Positions 6,675 to 15,324 of a DNA stretch of 25,146 bases are shown here, one piece after another. Under the pieces are notes generated by a model, which was given only the letters and a program-made list of their open reading frames with translations, ran no database searches and was not told the DNA's origin. The stretch's first letter is position 1. The number at the start of each line of letters is the position of its first letter. Both the position numbers and the translations under genes were made by a program. The DNA is from Bacillota bacterium (GTDB taxonomy: Bacteria; Bacillota; Clostridia; Saccharofermentanales; Fastidiosipilaceae), in assembly GCA_023388205.1 (NCBI GenBank), contig JAEWGS010000075.1:1-25146 (forward strand). Reading direction: 5' to 3'.

Positions 6675-9600
6675 ATGCAAGTTTTAATTTCAAAACAGCG
6701 ACAACTTTTGTTAGATGAGGTGTTTCAGCAGATTTCAGAGCAAAAGAGCTCAAATCCAGATCAGTCGATCTTTTTGATTGTTCCGGAGCAACGCAAGCTT
6801 TGGCTCGAAGCGCAGTTGATGAAAGCTTTGCCCCAGAAGGCTTTGTTGCATGTGGAATTACTCAGTGTGAGCCGATTTTTCTATCGCTTGCAAGGCGAGC
6901 TGGGACAGAGGCGACGGGCGATTTCTTCGGAACTTGCAAGTTTGCTTTTGTATCGAGCTTTGCATACTCAAGAGGAGCCGAGTGAAGCTTTTGGGCGAGC
7001 GACGCGTGAGATGGGCTTTGTTCAAAAGCTCCTAGAACAGATCAATGAGTTGCGGCGTTTTCGGGTACGGCCAGCTCAGTTGATTGAGGCGGCGAAGTTT
7101 TTAGAAGAAGATGCAAAAAATCGCCCCGCCGCCCAGAAGCTTTTCGCGAAAAAAGCAAGAGAATTGGGGCGCTATCTTGAAGCTTACGAAGCAGAGCTCA
7201 AAGAATACGCCTTGCAAGATGCTGTGTCGCAGACTGATGAGATGCTCGATCGTCTCAGATATTTTCAGGGGCTTTTGCAGGAGGAACAAGGGAATGAAAA
7301 CGCTTTGTCTTTTCCCTATAAGCACTTAACTTTCCTGACACAAGCTCAAATTTATGTCCTTGGTTTCGGAGAAAATCGGCCGTTTTCGCCGCAAGAACTT
7401 GAGCTTTTACTTCTCCTAGAAGAACTTTGCCAAAGTGTAACTTTGACGGTCACGGGAGACGAGTCGGTGCTCGCCCAAATGATGGGGAAGAAGATCCGGG
7501 ACGAACAGATGCCAAAGGAAAACGAAGGGGCATCGTCTCACAAGAAACGCATTTTCCGCCCAGCCTACGATGTCGCTGAATACCTTGAACGTTGCGGCGT
7601 GAAGCGGGAACTTCGATATTTGCGCGAGAAAAGTTCAGGAGAAAAAAGAGCCTGTGGCACAGATCTTCACAAAAAGGTAGCGGTCAATGGATCGTCTTTT
7701 GAAGTGCTCGGGGAATTGGTTCATTCGGACTTTGAAATCGGCGACCCCATTCAAAAGGCAAAGCATATGGCTGAATTGATGCCGAAGCTGAGACTTATTC
7801 GGGCCAGTCAATCGCAGACAGAGTTAGAACTCATCGCCGGGGAGATTTTGCGTTTGAATCGGGTCCTCAAGATTCCGTATCGAGAGATCGTCGTTGCCTT
7901 GAACATTCAAGACGAAAAGGAGTCCGATGAGATTAAGCGGGTATTTGAACGCTACGGCTTACCTTTTTACTTTGAAAACAGAGCGTGTTTGAGTACGACG
8001 CCGCTCTTTGAGTACGTGAGGCAGTTGCTCGCTTTGGCGGCTTATGGTTTTAAGAGAGAGCTTGTCTTTGAGCTGCTGCGTTACACGCTCGATACAAAAG
8101 AAGTGCTGGCTTTGGATCACTTTGAACGCTACACCTTAGAGCGAAATATGGATGCTCACCGCTTTTTTTCGGATTTGCGTTATGTGGATGACCCTAGGGA
8201 TTTGGCGAGCGCTGATATAGAGGAGTTGAAAAATAAAGAGCGGCAAAGTCAAGAGACCAAACGCGCGCTTGCATTTAGAGAGACTTACTTAAGGCCGCTG
8301 AGAAATTTGTGCTTGAAATTGATGGAGCAAAAGACGCTTCGGGATTTAGCCTGGACGCTTTTGGAACATTTTAAGGAGATTCAGATTGAGGATCGGGTCA
8401 AAAAGGCGAGCCTGTCTTTGAGAGTGACGCAAGCTTCCCTATCTGCGATCCCGGTGCAAAGCTGGAATCATTTGGTTTCGCTTTTGGCCGACTGTGTGCG
8501 TTATGGGCGGGATTTATCTTGTGATACGAAGCAGCTCCGTCATATTTTGACGGAGATTTTCCAAAATAGTGTGGCGCAGCGGCTACCGAACGGCTTGGAC
8601 CAGGTGTTGATCTCAACGCCCGAGCGGATCGCACAAAGAGAGTACAGCGTTCTTTTTATTGCGAAGATGGAAGTGGATCGCTTCCCTTATTATGAGGCAA
8701 GAGAGGCTTTGTTGAGCCAGCGAGAGCGCAGATATGTGCAGACTTTTGCAAATCTCGGTTTGGACGATATCGAAGCGAGGCAAATGGATAATTGCAATCA
8801 CATTGCTTGGCGTCTTTTGACGTCAAACAAAGATCGCCTTTATCTCAGCTACGGGGGAAACAAGGATCTTCGATCTGGGTATTTCGAGCACCTGGAAGGC
8901 ATGATTCAGAGCTTGTCAGAGCAAGAAGATTTGGATCCCAAGATAAGAGAGCGGCTCAATTTGGAGCACATCACCTTAACTGAGAATCAAGGGGCGGCTT
9001 TTTGCCTGCACCGAGAAAAACTCAGTGATGTTGCTTTGTTTCATCGGGTGCGAGCGCTGTGTTATGACGCAGATGCGATCGATGGGGCGGAGGCGGACTT
9101 GAAGTATGAGGCGCTCTATCGGTTCTTTATTCAGCAGAGACTGCGTTCAGGCTTACAAGAAGGGCAATCTTTGATGCATCTTATGGCGGCGCTTGAAGGT
9201 CAAAATGCCAGAAGACGTCAGGTGACACACCAGGTCCATCGCGAGCTTTTGAAGCTGGTTTTGCCTGAGCCTTTGCGCCTATCTACGACCGCGATGGAAA
9301 CTTATCAAAGCTGTCCGCAGCGTTATTTTTTCGAGCGCATTTTGAAATTGAAGAAAAGAGAAACACAGGAGCTGGATCAGCGTTCGACTGGAACGATTGT
9401 CCACGCCTTGTTGCAAACTTTTTTTGACGCGCAATTGGCGAAAGGTTTGCTCGAAAAAGGAGTGCATGCTGCCTTTGAACAGCTCGATGTAGCGATGAAG
9501 CAAAGCATCGAGGCTTCGGGGATCGAAGAACTCTTGGCGGCCGCAAAAAAGAGATTGATTCCTTACTCCTATTTTGAGCGGGGCAGCTTTGCCGAAAAAG

Positions 9601-10511
9601 GTTTGCCCGCGATGAACTTGTATCAAAAGACACTGATTCGGATGCGCTGGAAGCTCTGGGAAGATTGGTTGAGCGAAGAGCAAGTCTTTTATAGGCCCTT
9701 AAAAAATGAATTGAATACGGGTGATCGAAGCCAGCTCGCCTTGATACAAAGTCCGATGGGAAAAGAGATCTCTTTGAATGCCAAGATCGACCGCGTCGAC
9801 CAAAAAATAAAAACGAATGGCGTGATCTCAGGGCTTCGGATCTTGGACTATAAGACGGGCAACAAAGAAGTCAGAGTAACGCGTATGCTCGAAGGCCTCG
9901 ACTTGCAACTTCCTTTTTATGCCGTGGCTTACGAAGCAGCTCTAGACGCGGGGGCGAACGCTTCGACACGGCTAGAGAGTGACAGCGAGGCAAACGTTTT
10001 AGCTGCGCCGATCGAGGAGTTGAGCTATGTACAGCTTAAGCCGAGCTCTTTTGAGTTCCCTCAAGATGTGAAACCTGTGCTCGATCGCATGCAAAAGTGG
10101 ATGGAAGATTCATCTTTGCCCTTAGATAGGGCTAAAGCAGAAGTCTTGAAGGACGACTTGAAAGCTTGGAAGAATGTGAATAAGTCGAATGGTAAAACCA
10201 AGTTCGAGACTCGAGTCCCTCTAAAAGAAGATGCGGAAGATCTGAGGACGCTGATCCATTATGCGCGCATCAAAATCGGCGAGACGGCGGACTCGATTTT
10301 AGAAGGAGATTTTGGGGCCAAGCCAATTATGGGAGAGACGGCCTGTCAGTATTGTGAGGCAAGACTTCTTTGTCGCATCAAAAATGACTATGACGCGTCG
10401 GCCAGAAGACCGAGGAGAGAAGACGAGAAGGAAGCATGGGAGATCATAAGCGCTGAAGTGATAGAAAAAGTGGGAACCGAAGCGGGAATCGAAGTGGGAG
10501 ACGAAGAATGA
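6675..10511 (+). CDS. addB: ATP-dependent helicase/deoxyribonuclease subunit B (AddB/RexB)
   Basis: AddB partners AddA in the Gram-positive equivalent of RecBCD, which resects double-strand DNA ends for recombination. The 1278-residue protein has the order expected for AddB. The degenerate helicase region includes FLIVPEQRKLWLE and LLSVSRFFYRLQGELG, STPERIAQREYSVLFIAKME and the LYLSYGG block lie in the middle, and a RecB-type nuclease closes the protein. Nuclease residues are His910 (GTIVHALLQ), Asp1039 (KIDRVD), Asp1058 and Lys1060 (LDYKTG), then QLPFYAVAY. The four Fe-S cysteines are present: Cys880 (YQSCPQRYFF), then Cys1224, Cys1227 and Cys1233 in a C-x2-C-x5-C pattern. The N-terminal P-loop usual in AddB (GxxGxGKT) is absent; the protein begins MQVLISKQRQLLLDEV. 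An in-frame stop 6 bp before the ATG rules out a longer form. The Shine-Dalgarno is GAAGGA, rather far (about 13 bp) upstream. The stop overlaps addA. Confidence 0.95.
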   Translation: MQVLISKQRQLLLDEVFQQISEQKSSNPDQSIFLIVPEQRKLWLEAQLMKALPQKALLHVELLSVSRFFYRLQGELGQRRRAISSELASLLLYRALHTQEEPSEAFGRATREMGFVQKLLEQINELRRFRVRPAQLIEAAKFLEEDAKNRPAAQKLFAKKARELGRYLEAYEAELKEYALQDAVSQTDEMLDRLRYFQGLLQEEQGNENALSFPYKHLTFLTQAQIYVLGFGENRPFSPQELELLLLLEELCQSVTLTVTGDESVLAQMMGKKIRDEQMPKENEGASSHKKRIFRPAYDVAEYLERCGVKRELRYLREKSSGEKRACGTDLHKKVAVNGSSFEVLGELVHSDFEIGDPIQKAKHMAELMPKLRLIRASQSQTELELIAGEILRLNRVLKIPYREIVVALNIQDEKESDEIKRVFERYGLPFYFENRACLSTTPLFEYVRQLLALAAYGFKRELVFELLRYTLDTKEVLALDHFERYTLERNMDAHRFFSDLRYVDDPRDLASADIEELKNKERQSQETKRALAFRETYLRPLRNLCLKLMEQKTLRDLAWTLLEHFKEIQIEDRVKKASLSLRVTQASLSAIPVQSWNHLVSLLADCVRYGRDLSCDTKQLRHILTEIFQNSVAQRLPNGLDQVLISTPERIAQREYSVLFIAKMEVDRFPYYEAREALLSQRERRYVQTFANLGLDDIEARQMDNCNHIAWRLLTSNKDRLYLSYGGNKDLRSGYFEHLEGMIQSLSEQEDLDPKIRERLNLEHITLTENQGAAFCLHREKLSDVALFHRVRALCYDADAIDGAEADLKYEALYRFFIQQRLRSGLQEGQSLMHLMAALEGQNARRRQVTHQVHRELLKLVLPEPLRLSTTAMETYQSCPQRYFFERILKLKKRETQELDQRSTGTIVHALLQTFFDAQLAKGLLEKGVHAAFEQLDVAMKQSIEASGIEELLAAAKKRLIPYSYFERGSFAEKGLPAMNLYQKTLIRMRWKLWEDWLSEEQVFYRPLKNELNTGDRSQLALIQSPMGKEISLNAKIDRVDQKIKTNGVISGLRILDYKTGNKEVRVTRMLEGLDLQLPFYAVAYEAALDAGANASTRLESDSEANVLAAPIEELSYVQLKPSSFEFPQDVKPVLDRMQKWMEDSSLPLDRAKAEVLKDDLKAWKNVNKSNGKTKFETRVPLKEDAEDLRTLIHYARIKIGETADSILEGDFGAKPIMGETACQYCEARLLCRIKNDYDASARRPRREDEKEAWEIISAEVIEKVGTEAGIEVGDEE
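7639..7665. repeat. Short dispersed repeat, copy 2 (inside addB)
   Basis: This 27-bp segment within addB resembles 2287-2314 at about 25 of 28 aligned positions. Here it encodes part of EKRACGTDLHKK, in a stretch of AddB that looks poorly conserved and may be an insertion. Confidence 0.4.
10470..10505 (+). repeat. Three tandem 12-bp repeats at the addB 3' end carrying the addA Shine-Dalgarno
   Basis: Units GTGGGAACCGAA, GCGGGAATCGAA and GTGGGAGACGAA run from 10470 to 10505. They encode VGTEAGIEVGDEE at the AddB C-terminus. The last unit supplies the GGGAG-type Shine-Dalgarno for addA, whose ATG starts at 10508. The earlier units give similar purine-rich sites upstream. Confidence 0.7.
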
Positions 10512-13500
10512 GTTACGTTGAAATCACAGCTTTGAACTGGACGGCTGCGGAACGCCTTCAACATGAAATAGATCCAAGTGTATGGCCGAAACCCAGACCG
10601 ACAGCAGAACAGCAAGCGATTATCGATGCGCCTTTGGATAGCGATCTTTTGGTTTCCGCTTCCGCGGGTTCAGGGAAGACTGCAACCATGAGCGAGCGCA
10701 TTGTCGCGCGGTTGCTCGCGAAGCAGTTGGATCTGGATTCGGTGGTTGTTTTGACTTATACAGAAGCGGCGGCCAAAAATATGCGTCAGGCCATCGTTCA
10801 ACAGATGAGAAAGTGTCTGGCGAAAGAGCAAGATCCGGAACGCAAACAATTTTTGCGAGAGCAGCAAGATAAGCTCATGCGTGCGCAAATTTCGACGATC
10901 CATTCCTTTTGCCAAAAATTGACCCGCGAATATGGTTCCTTTCAAAAAGGAGTGGATGAGCCCTCGTTTATAAGTTCCAAGAAGATATTAGACTCCTCGC
11001 TTGAACAAGATCTCATTCGAGAAGCGATTGATTTGATGCTCAAAGAGCACTACTTAGCAGCAGATGAGCGTTTGGCACAAAAAGAAGCTAACTTTTTTAC
11101 ACGTGCGGATGAGATTCAGAGTGATTCGGGCGACGCTCAGCTGGCCGAAAAATGGATGACGCCGCAGCCTTTTGATGGCGAGACGGGCGTTTTTACCCGT
11201 ATGGTGGAGCTTTTGGGGTCTGGGCGAGATGATCGAAAATTTCGAGAGGATATGCTGGCCTTGTATCGAAGTCTGCGCGCCTTTCCAGACTATTTGAGCT
11301 TGTTTAATGAGCAGATTAGAAAGTTTGAGCTTTGGGGAGAAAATTTTGTTTCAAGTGAGCTGTTTTTGCATCTGTGGGGACAGTTACAAAAGCAAGTTTC
11401 GATCTTGCAATACGTCTGTCAAAAAATAAGAGCGCTGCTCATTCCACCTCCAGGCGAAGGGGTCTTTTATAAAAACGCTAAGGATAGCAAGGAAATCGCT
11501 GCGATAGCGCTCTGCCATGATTTTTTGAATCGTGTCGAAGCCATTTGGATTAAAGTGCTGCAAGAGGATTTGCCAGAAAATATAGATCAAGCGCCGGTTG
11601 CGGAGGCTTTTCGAGAAAAACTCCGCTCGCTTACGGATTTCAAACAAGAAATAGTGCTGTTTTATGAGAATTTCCCCTCAAGAAGCCGTATGCTCCAAGG
11701 CAAAGAGATCAGAGAAAAGATCGATCGCTATTTGGTCCCGCTCTCGGCGTCAGTTTTTGGTGTTACGCGTATTAAGGACCAAAGATCTCAATTGAAAACT
11801 CAAATCAACGCCGCTTTTTTGAGTCGGTCGATCGAAGAAGTGGAGCAGGAACATCGCGAGTTATTACCTTGTTTGAAGCTTTATGGGCGCTGTTTGGAAC
11901 GGCTCGATGCGATTTACCGCGAACTCAAAAATCGTCAATCGGCCCATGATTTTTCAGATATTATTCACGCCGCCTATCAGCTCGTCAAACAAGAGGACGT
12001 CTATACCCTTTTGCGCGACCGCTACCTTGAGTTTTATATCGATGAATACCAAGATACTTCTGCGATTCAAGAAGCGATTTTTGAGCGCTTAGCTCATGGC
12101 CGTCGCTTTATGGTGGGCGACATGAAGCAGAGTATCTATGGCTTTCAAGATGCGAGTCCGATTTACTTTCGTGAAAAAGAGCGTCGCTTTGACCAAAACG
12201 AGGGTGGGCGACTCTTTTATATGAATACGAATTTTCGTTCTTCGTCGCAGATTCTCTCTTTCGTCAACCGCATCTTCATGACGCTGATGACAGAAGAAAG
12301 TGCGCAGATCGACTATGACGAGCGACAGATGATGAGAGCGAGCGAAAGGCTAAAAACGGACGGCATCGATACGCATGTGATCTTTTTGCCTTTGAAGGAT
12401 AGAGAACACAGTACGGAAGAAGAGGATGAAGAGGAAGAACAGAAGGATTCCTCTTATATCCAAAAACGGATAAAAAAAGAAGAAGCCAAGAATGTAGCGT
12501 ACCATCAGCTGGCGCGAGAAATTCTGAAGCGCTGTGGCTTGAGTGAAGAAGAAGCGAAGTTGCGCCTTGATGCAAAAGACAAGCCGACCTTTTCCCTAGG
12601 AAAAAAGAAGTTCGCGGTTTTGGCGAGAAGTAACAATGAGCTGGATTTGGCGCGGAAAGTTTTGGAGCGCTACGGCTTACCGCTGGGTGAAGCGCTGAGC
12701 GATGCAGAGCCTTTGGAAATCATTGCGGCGAGAGAAATGAGCGCTTGGTTTTTTTGCTTGAGAAATCCTCTGGATGACATGGCTTATGCGGCGTACTTGT
12801 TGAGTGATTATTTGGCGCGCCCTTTGACAGAAGATGAGCTTTTGGAGATCAGAACGTCGAAGCAGCTTCATGTACATTTTGATCCATTGGGTCAAAACCC
12901 CAAGGCCCTAGAAAACTTGGCCCTTTTTGATCTGGCTCAAGCCTATATTCAAGAAGGCGAACATTCAGAACTCAAAGAAGCGCTTCAAGCGGCGAATGCC
13001 CTTTTGCTGCGGTACCGAGAGCGTTTAGCTTACGAACCTTTGGCGCGACTGACGCAGGCTTTTATTGATGAGACGAATTACCTCTACTTGATTGCAGCAC
13101 GGGCAGAAGGTGAGCGAGAGTCAAAGTGGATCGATCAATTGATTCAGAGTTGGTCTGGGCAGCAAAATGCTTGGCATAGCTTGAATCACTTCTGTGAACG
13201 TTACGAAAGAGAGCCGAAGAGCGCCTTGGTGGATCAAGAGAAAAAACCTTCGCAAAGTGGAAGTGATGCCATCTGTTTTTATACCTATCATGGGTCGAAG
13301 GGCCTGCAATTTGACCACGTGTTTGTCCTCATCAAAGAAGATGAGGCGGGCAAGAAAAACAAAGAGGCCATTTTAAGCTTCGATGATCGTCACGGCCTGG
13401 CGGTGCAATATCAAAATCCAAGGTATTTTTTGAGCTGGCCGACTCTAAGTTGGCGTGTTATTTTTGAGCAAAAGCAAAAGAAAGAACGCGCAGAGAAAAT

Positions 13501-14983
13501 GCGCCTTTATTATGTTGCTTTGACGCGTGCCAAAGAGAGTATGACCTTAATTTGTCGCGTAAAAAGGACCAAAAATGAGCCTTGTTTTGAGAACATCTTG
13601 GAGCAAAATCCCTTGGTGGAGCTCCTCAAAGAATTGAGCTATAGCGACTTGAGTGAACTCAATTTGAATCCTGATTTCGCCAAAAACTTAGAGCGCATCG
13701 CCTTTCATGAATTCATGGACAAGGAAAAAAACTTTGCGAATTTGATCTGGCTCGCTTTGAAAAGGACAAAGGTGGAGGGCATCGAGAGCGTGACTTCTAG
13801 CGGAAAGATTGCCTTTGATTCAGCGGACGTCTCCGTTATCGATGGGGAGGATTTACTTTCGGCAGTCGTGAAGGAGCGGATGCGTCAGGAAATGCAAGAA
13901 GAATGGGCAGCCAAGCGGGGGCTGTTTTCTTTGAACGACTGGCTTCAAAGTTTGGATGAACGTGCTCACGCTGAAGAAGCGATACCGATATTTGAAGGTA
14001 AGATGCCGGCGGAGGCAAAGGGTGAAGAGAGCCTACTTAAATCGGATTTGGCGCTTCTTCCCAGTGACTTCTATCAGATGAAAGCAGAGAGCAAGTGGGA
14101 GAGGAATTACGCCAACTTGCCGATGAAATATTCTGTTTCAGAAATCGCTCAAGTGGGTGCTGAGAAACATCAATGGCGCAAAAAAGAGCTCTTGTCCAAA
14201 AAAGATGAGGATGAGCTTTGCTTCAGTGAAAGTGGCCTCATAGAAGAGCGCTATGAAGCGGAAGAACGCTCTGAGTTGTTGGGCGTTGACTTGGCCATCA
14301 CGGAATTAGAGCCTTTGATGCAAGAGTTGCTTTTGGATGCGGAAGATGAAGCGCGTTCGTCAAATGCTGCAGAGTTGTCCTTGCCCTTGGACTTCGCGCG
14401 ACAAGGAACCGCCTTACATACCTTGATGCGGCACTTGGATTTTTTTGAGATGCCTCGAGTGAAAGATGGCCCAGATCCGTTTTTGACGGAGGATTTTGAA
14501 GTCTTTTTCACCGAGCACATCGAAAAACTCGAGCGCTGCGCTTTCCTTTTGCCTCAAGAAGCGATGGGACTGAAAGAGGAGATCCCAGACATGGTCTTCT
14601 TTTGGTGTTCGGAGTTGGGACAATATCTCGCCTCAATCGGGCGCGGGGAACAGTTCGGGAAACGACTTTATCGGGAGAAGAATTTTACTTTGATGCTGCC
14701 GATAGAAGCGCTTTATCCAGATGCGAAGGCCTTCTCAGAAACATCGGCTATTCAGATTCAAGGAACCGTGGACTTGTATGTGGACTTGGGCGATGAGCTG
14801 TGGCTATTCGACTATAAGACCGACCATGCCACTTCTGATTTGAATCGGCGAAAAGAGGAACTCAAAACGCGTTATGCAAGGCAATTGGAGCTATATGCCC
14901 AGGCCTTATCGCAGGCGACCGGGAAAGCCGTGACGCGTAAGACTTTGATTGCGCTCAAATTGGGGACGCTGATTGAGCTGTAA
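10508..14983 (+). CDS. addA: ATP-dependent helicase/nuclease subunit A (AddA/RexA)
   Basis: AddA is the SF1A 3'-5' motor and 3'-strand nuclease of AddAB. All helicase motifs are visible: Walker A ASAGSGKT (residues 51-58), motif Ia VLTYTEAAAKNM, TIHSFCQKL, Walker B IDEYQDTS (Asp512, Glu513), motif III VGDMKQSIYGFQDA, motif IV NFRSSSQIL, motif V YTYHGSKGLQFDHVFV and motif VI RLYYVALTRAKESM. The C-terminal RecB nuclease has His1304 (GTALHTLMRHL), Asp1422 (GTVDLYVD), Asp1435 and Lys1437 (LFDYKTDHA), then RQLELYAQAL. At 1491 residues it is clearly longer than Bacillus AddA (about 1230). Part of the excess is a highly acidic insert (EEEDEEEEQKD, near residue 640) and a charged stretch between motif VI and the nuclease. 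The ATGA overlap with addB and the Shine-Dalgarno in its last codons indicate coupled translation. A strong terminator follows about 85 bp after the stop. Confidence 0.96.
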   Translation: MSYVEITALNWTAAERLQHEIDPSVWPKPRPTAEQQAIIDAPLDSDLLVSASAGSGKTATMSERIVARLLAKQLDLDSVVVLTYTEAAAKNMRQAIVQQMRKCLAKEQDPERKQFLREQQDKLMRAQISTIHSFCQKLTREYGSFQKGVDEPSFISSKKILDSSLEQDLIREAIDLMLKEHYLAADERLAQKEANFFTRADEIQSDSGDAQLAEKWMTPQPFDGETGVFTRMVELLGSGRDDRKFREDMLALYRSLRAFPDYLSLFNEQIRKFELWGENFVSSELFLHLWGQLQKQVSILQYVCQKIRALLIPPPGEGVFYKNAKDSKEIAAIALCHDFLNRVEAIWIKVLQEDLPENIDQAPVAEAFREKLRSLTDFKQEIVLFYENFPSRSRMLQGKEIREKIDRYLVPLSASVFGVTRIKDQRSQLKTQINAAFLSRSIEEVEQEHRELLPCLKLYGRCLERLDAIYRELKNRQSAHDFSDIIHAAYQLVKQEDVYTLLRDRYLEFYIDEYQDTSAIQEAIFERLAHGRRFMVGDMKQSIYGFQDASPIYFREKERRFDQNEGGRLFYMNTNFRSSSQILSFVNRIFMTLMTEESAQIDYDERQMMRASERLKTDGIDTHVIFLPLKDREHSTEEEDEEEEQKDSSYIQKRIKKEEAKNVAYHQLAREILKRCGLSEEEAKLRLDAKDKPTFSLGKKKFAVLARSNNELDLARKVLERYGLPLGEALSDAEPLEIIAAREMSAWFFCLRNPLDDMAYAAYLLSDYLARPLTEDELLEIRTSKQLHVHFDPLGQNPKALENLALFDLAQAYIQEGEHSELKEALQAANALLLRYRERLAYEPLARLTQAFIDETNYLYLIAARAEGERESKWIDQLIQSWSGQQNAWHSLNHFCERYEREPKSALVDQEKKPSQSGSDAICFYTYHGSKGLQFDHVFVLIKEDEAGKKNKEAILSFDDRHGLAVQYQNPRYFLSWPTLSWRVIFEQKQKKERAEKMRLYYVALTRAKESMTLICRVKRTKNEPCFENILEQNPLVELLKELSYSDLSELNLNPDFAKNLERIAFHEFMDKEKNFANLIWLALKRTKVEGIESVTSSGKIAFDSADVSVIDGEDLLSAVVKERMRQEMQEEWAAKRGLFSLNDWLQSLDERAHAEEAIPIFEGKMPAEAKGEESLLKSDLALLPSDFYQMKAESKWERNYANLPMKYSVSEIAQVGAEKHQWRKKELLSKKDEDELCFSESGLIEERYEAEERSELLGVDLAITELEPLMQELLLDAEDEARSSNAAELSLPLDFARQGTALHTLMRHLDFFEMPRVKDGPDPFLTEDFEVFFTEHIEKLERCAFLLPQEAMGLKEEIPDMVFFWCSELGQYLASIGRGEQFGKRLYREKNFTLMLPIEALYPDAKAFSETSAIQIQGTVDLYVDLGDELWLFDYKTDHATSDLNRRKEELKTRYARQLELYAQALSQATGKAVTRKTLIALKLGTLIEL

Positions 14984-15068
14984 AGCCCTTACTTTAGGGA
15001 AGGCGTTTCAAGAAAATTCCTAGATGTGAGGTGTTAGAAGGCCTCGAGTCAAAAAAGAGAAATAAGTC

Positions 15069-15121
15069 GCTCCTACTCTTTGGACAGACTATTGAAAAGT
15101 TCAAGGGGTGGGAGCTTTTTT
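15069..15121 (+). terminator. Intrinsic terminator after addA
   Basis: A 16-bp stem can be drawn between GCTCCTACTCTTTGGA (15069-15084) and TTCAAGGGGTGGGAGC (15100-15115), with several G-U pairs and a 15-nt loop. Six Ts follow directly (15116-15121). It closes the addBA unit. Confidence 0.8.
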
Positions 15122-15151
15122 GGCCCGATTGGGCCCGATATGGCCGGAGCG

Positions 15152-15222
15152 CGAATATTCGAAGATGTGCATAAAATCGAATAAAATTGCCACAAAGCGC
15201 ATAAATATTCATTCATATGAAT
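15152..15222. promoter_or_regulatory. Candidate operator: two perfect palindromes upstream of the ABC operon
   Basis: CGAATATTCG (15152-15161) and ATTCATATGAAT (15211-15222) are perfect palindromes in an AT-rich stretch upstream of the promoter at 15252. The second continues as TATGAATAAAAATCA, which resembles an ArgR/AhrC box (consensus TnTGAATwwwwATTCAnw) with a base missing in the right half. An arginine-type repressor would suit an amino acid importer, but this is only a resemblance. Confidence 0.35.
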
Positions 15223-15251
15223 AAAAATCAGTATTTGATGTATAAAAAGGC

Positions 15252-15280
15252 TAGACGGATCAGTTTGAGCTTCTTACAAT
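15252..15280 (+). promoter_or_regulatory. Promoter for the amino acid ABC transporter operon
   Basis: TAGACG (15252-15257), a 17-bp spacer and TACAAT (15275-15280). The expected start near 15287 leaves a leader of about 38 nt with a GAGG Shine-Dalgarno before the ATG at 15325. An alternative is TTGAGC-18-TACAGA at 15265-15294. Confidence 0.5.
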
Positions 15281-15324
15281 AGCGCGCATACAGAATGAAA
15301 TGAAGATGAAACGAGGATAAAAAG

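Larger units (their letters stand above)
14984..15324. other. 341-bp gap between addA and the amino acid ABC operon
   Basis: No gene is seen. The gap contains the addA terminator (15069-15121), GC-rich repeats of GGCCCGAT just after it, then an AT-rich segment with two perfect palindromes (15152-15161, 15211-15222) and a promoter (15252-15280) for the ABC operon. Confidence 0.7.

Noticed and set aside
9279..9683. Two overlapping minus-strand frames within addB
   Set aside because: Composition is atypical, there is no ribosome site, and they lie over the conserved Fe-S/nuclease part of addB.
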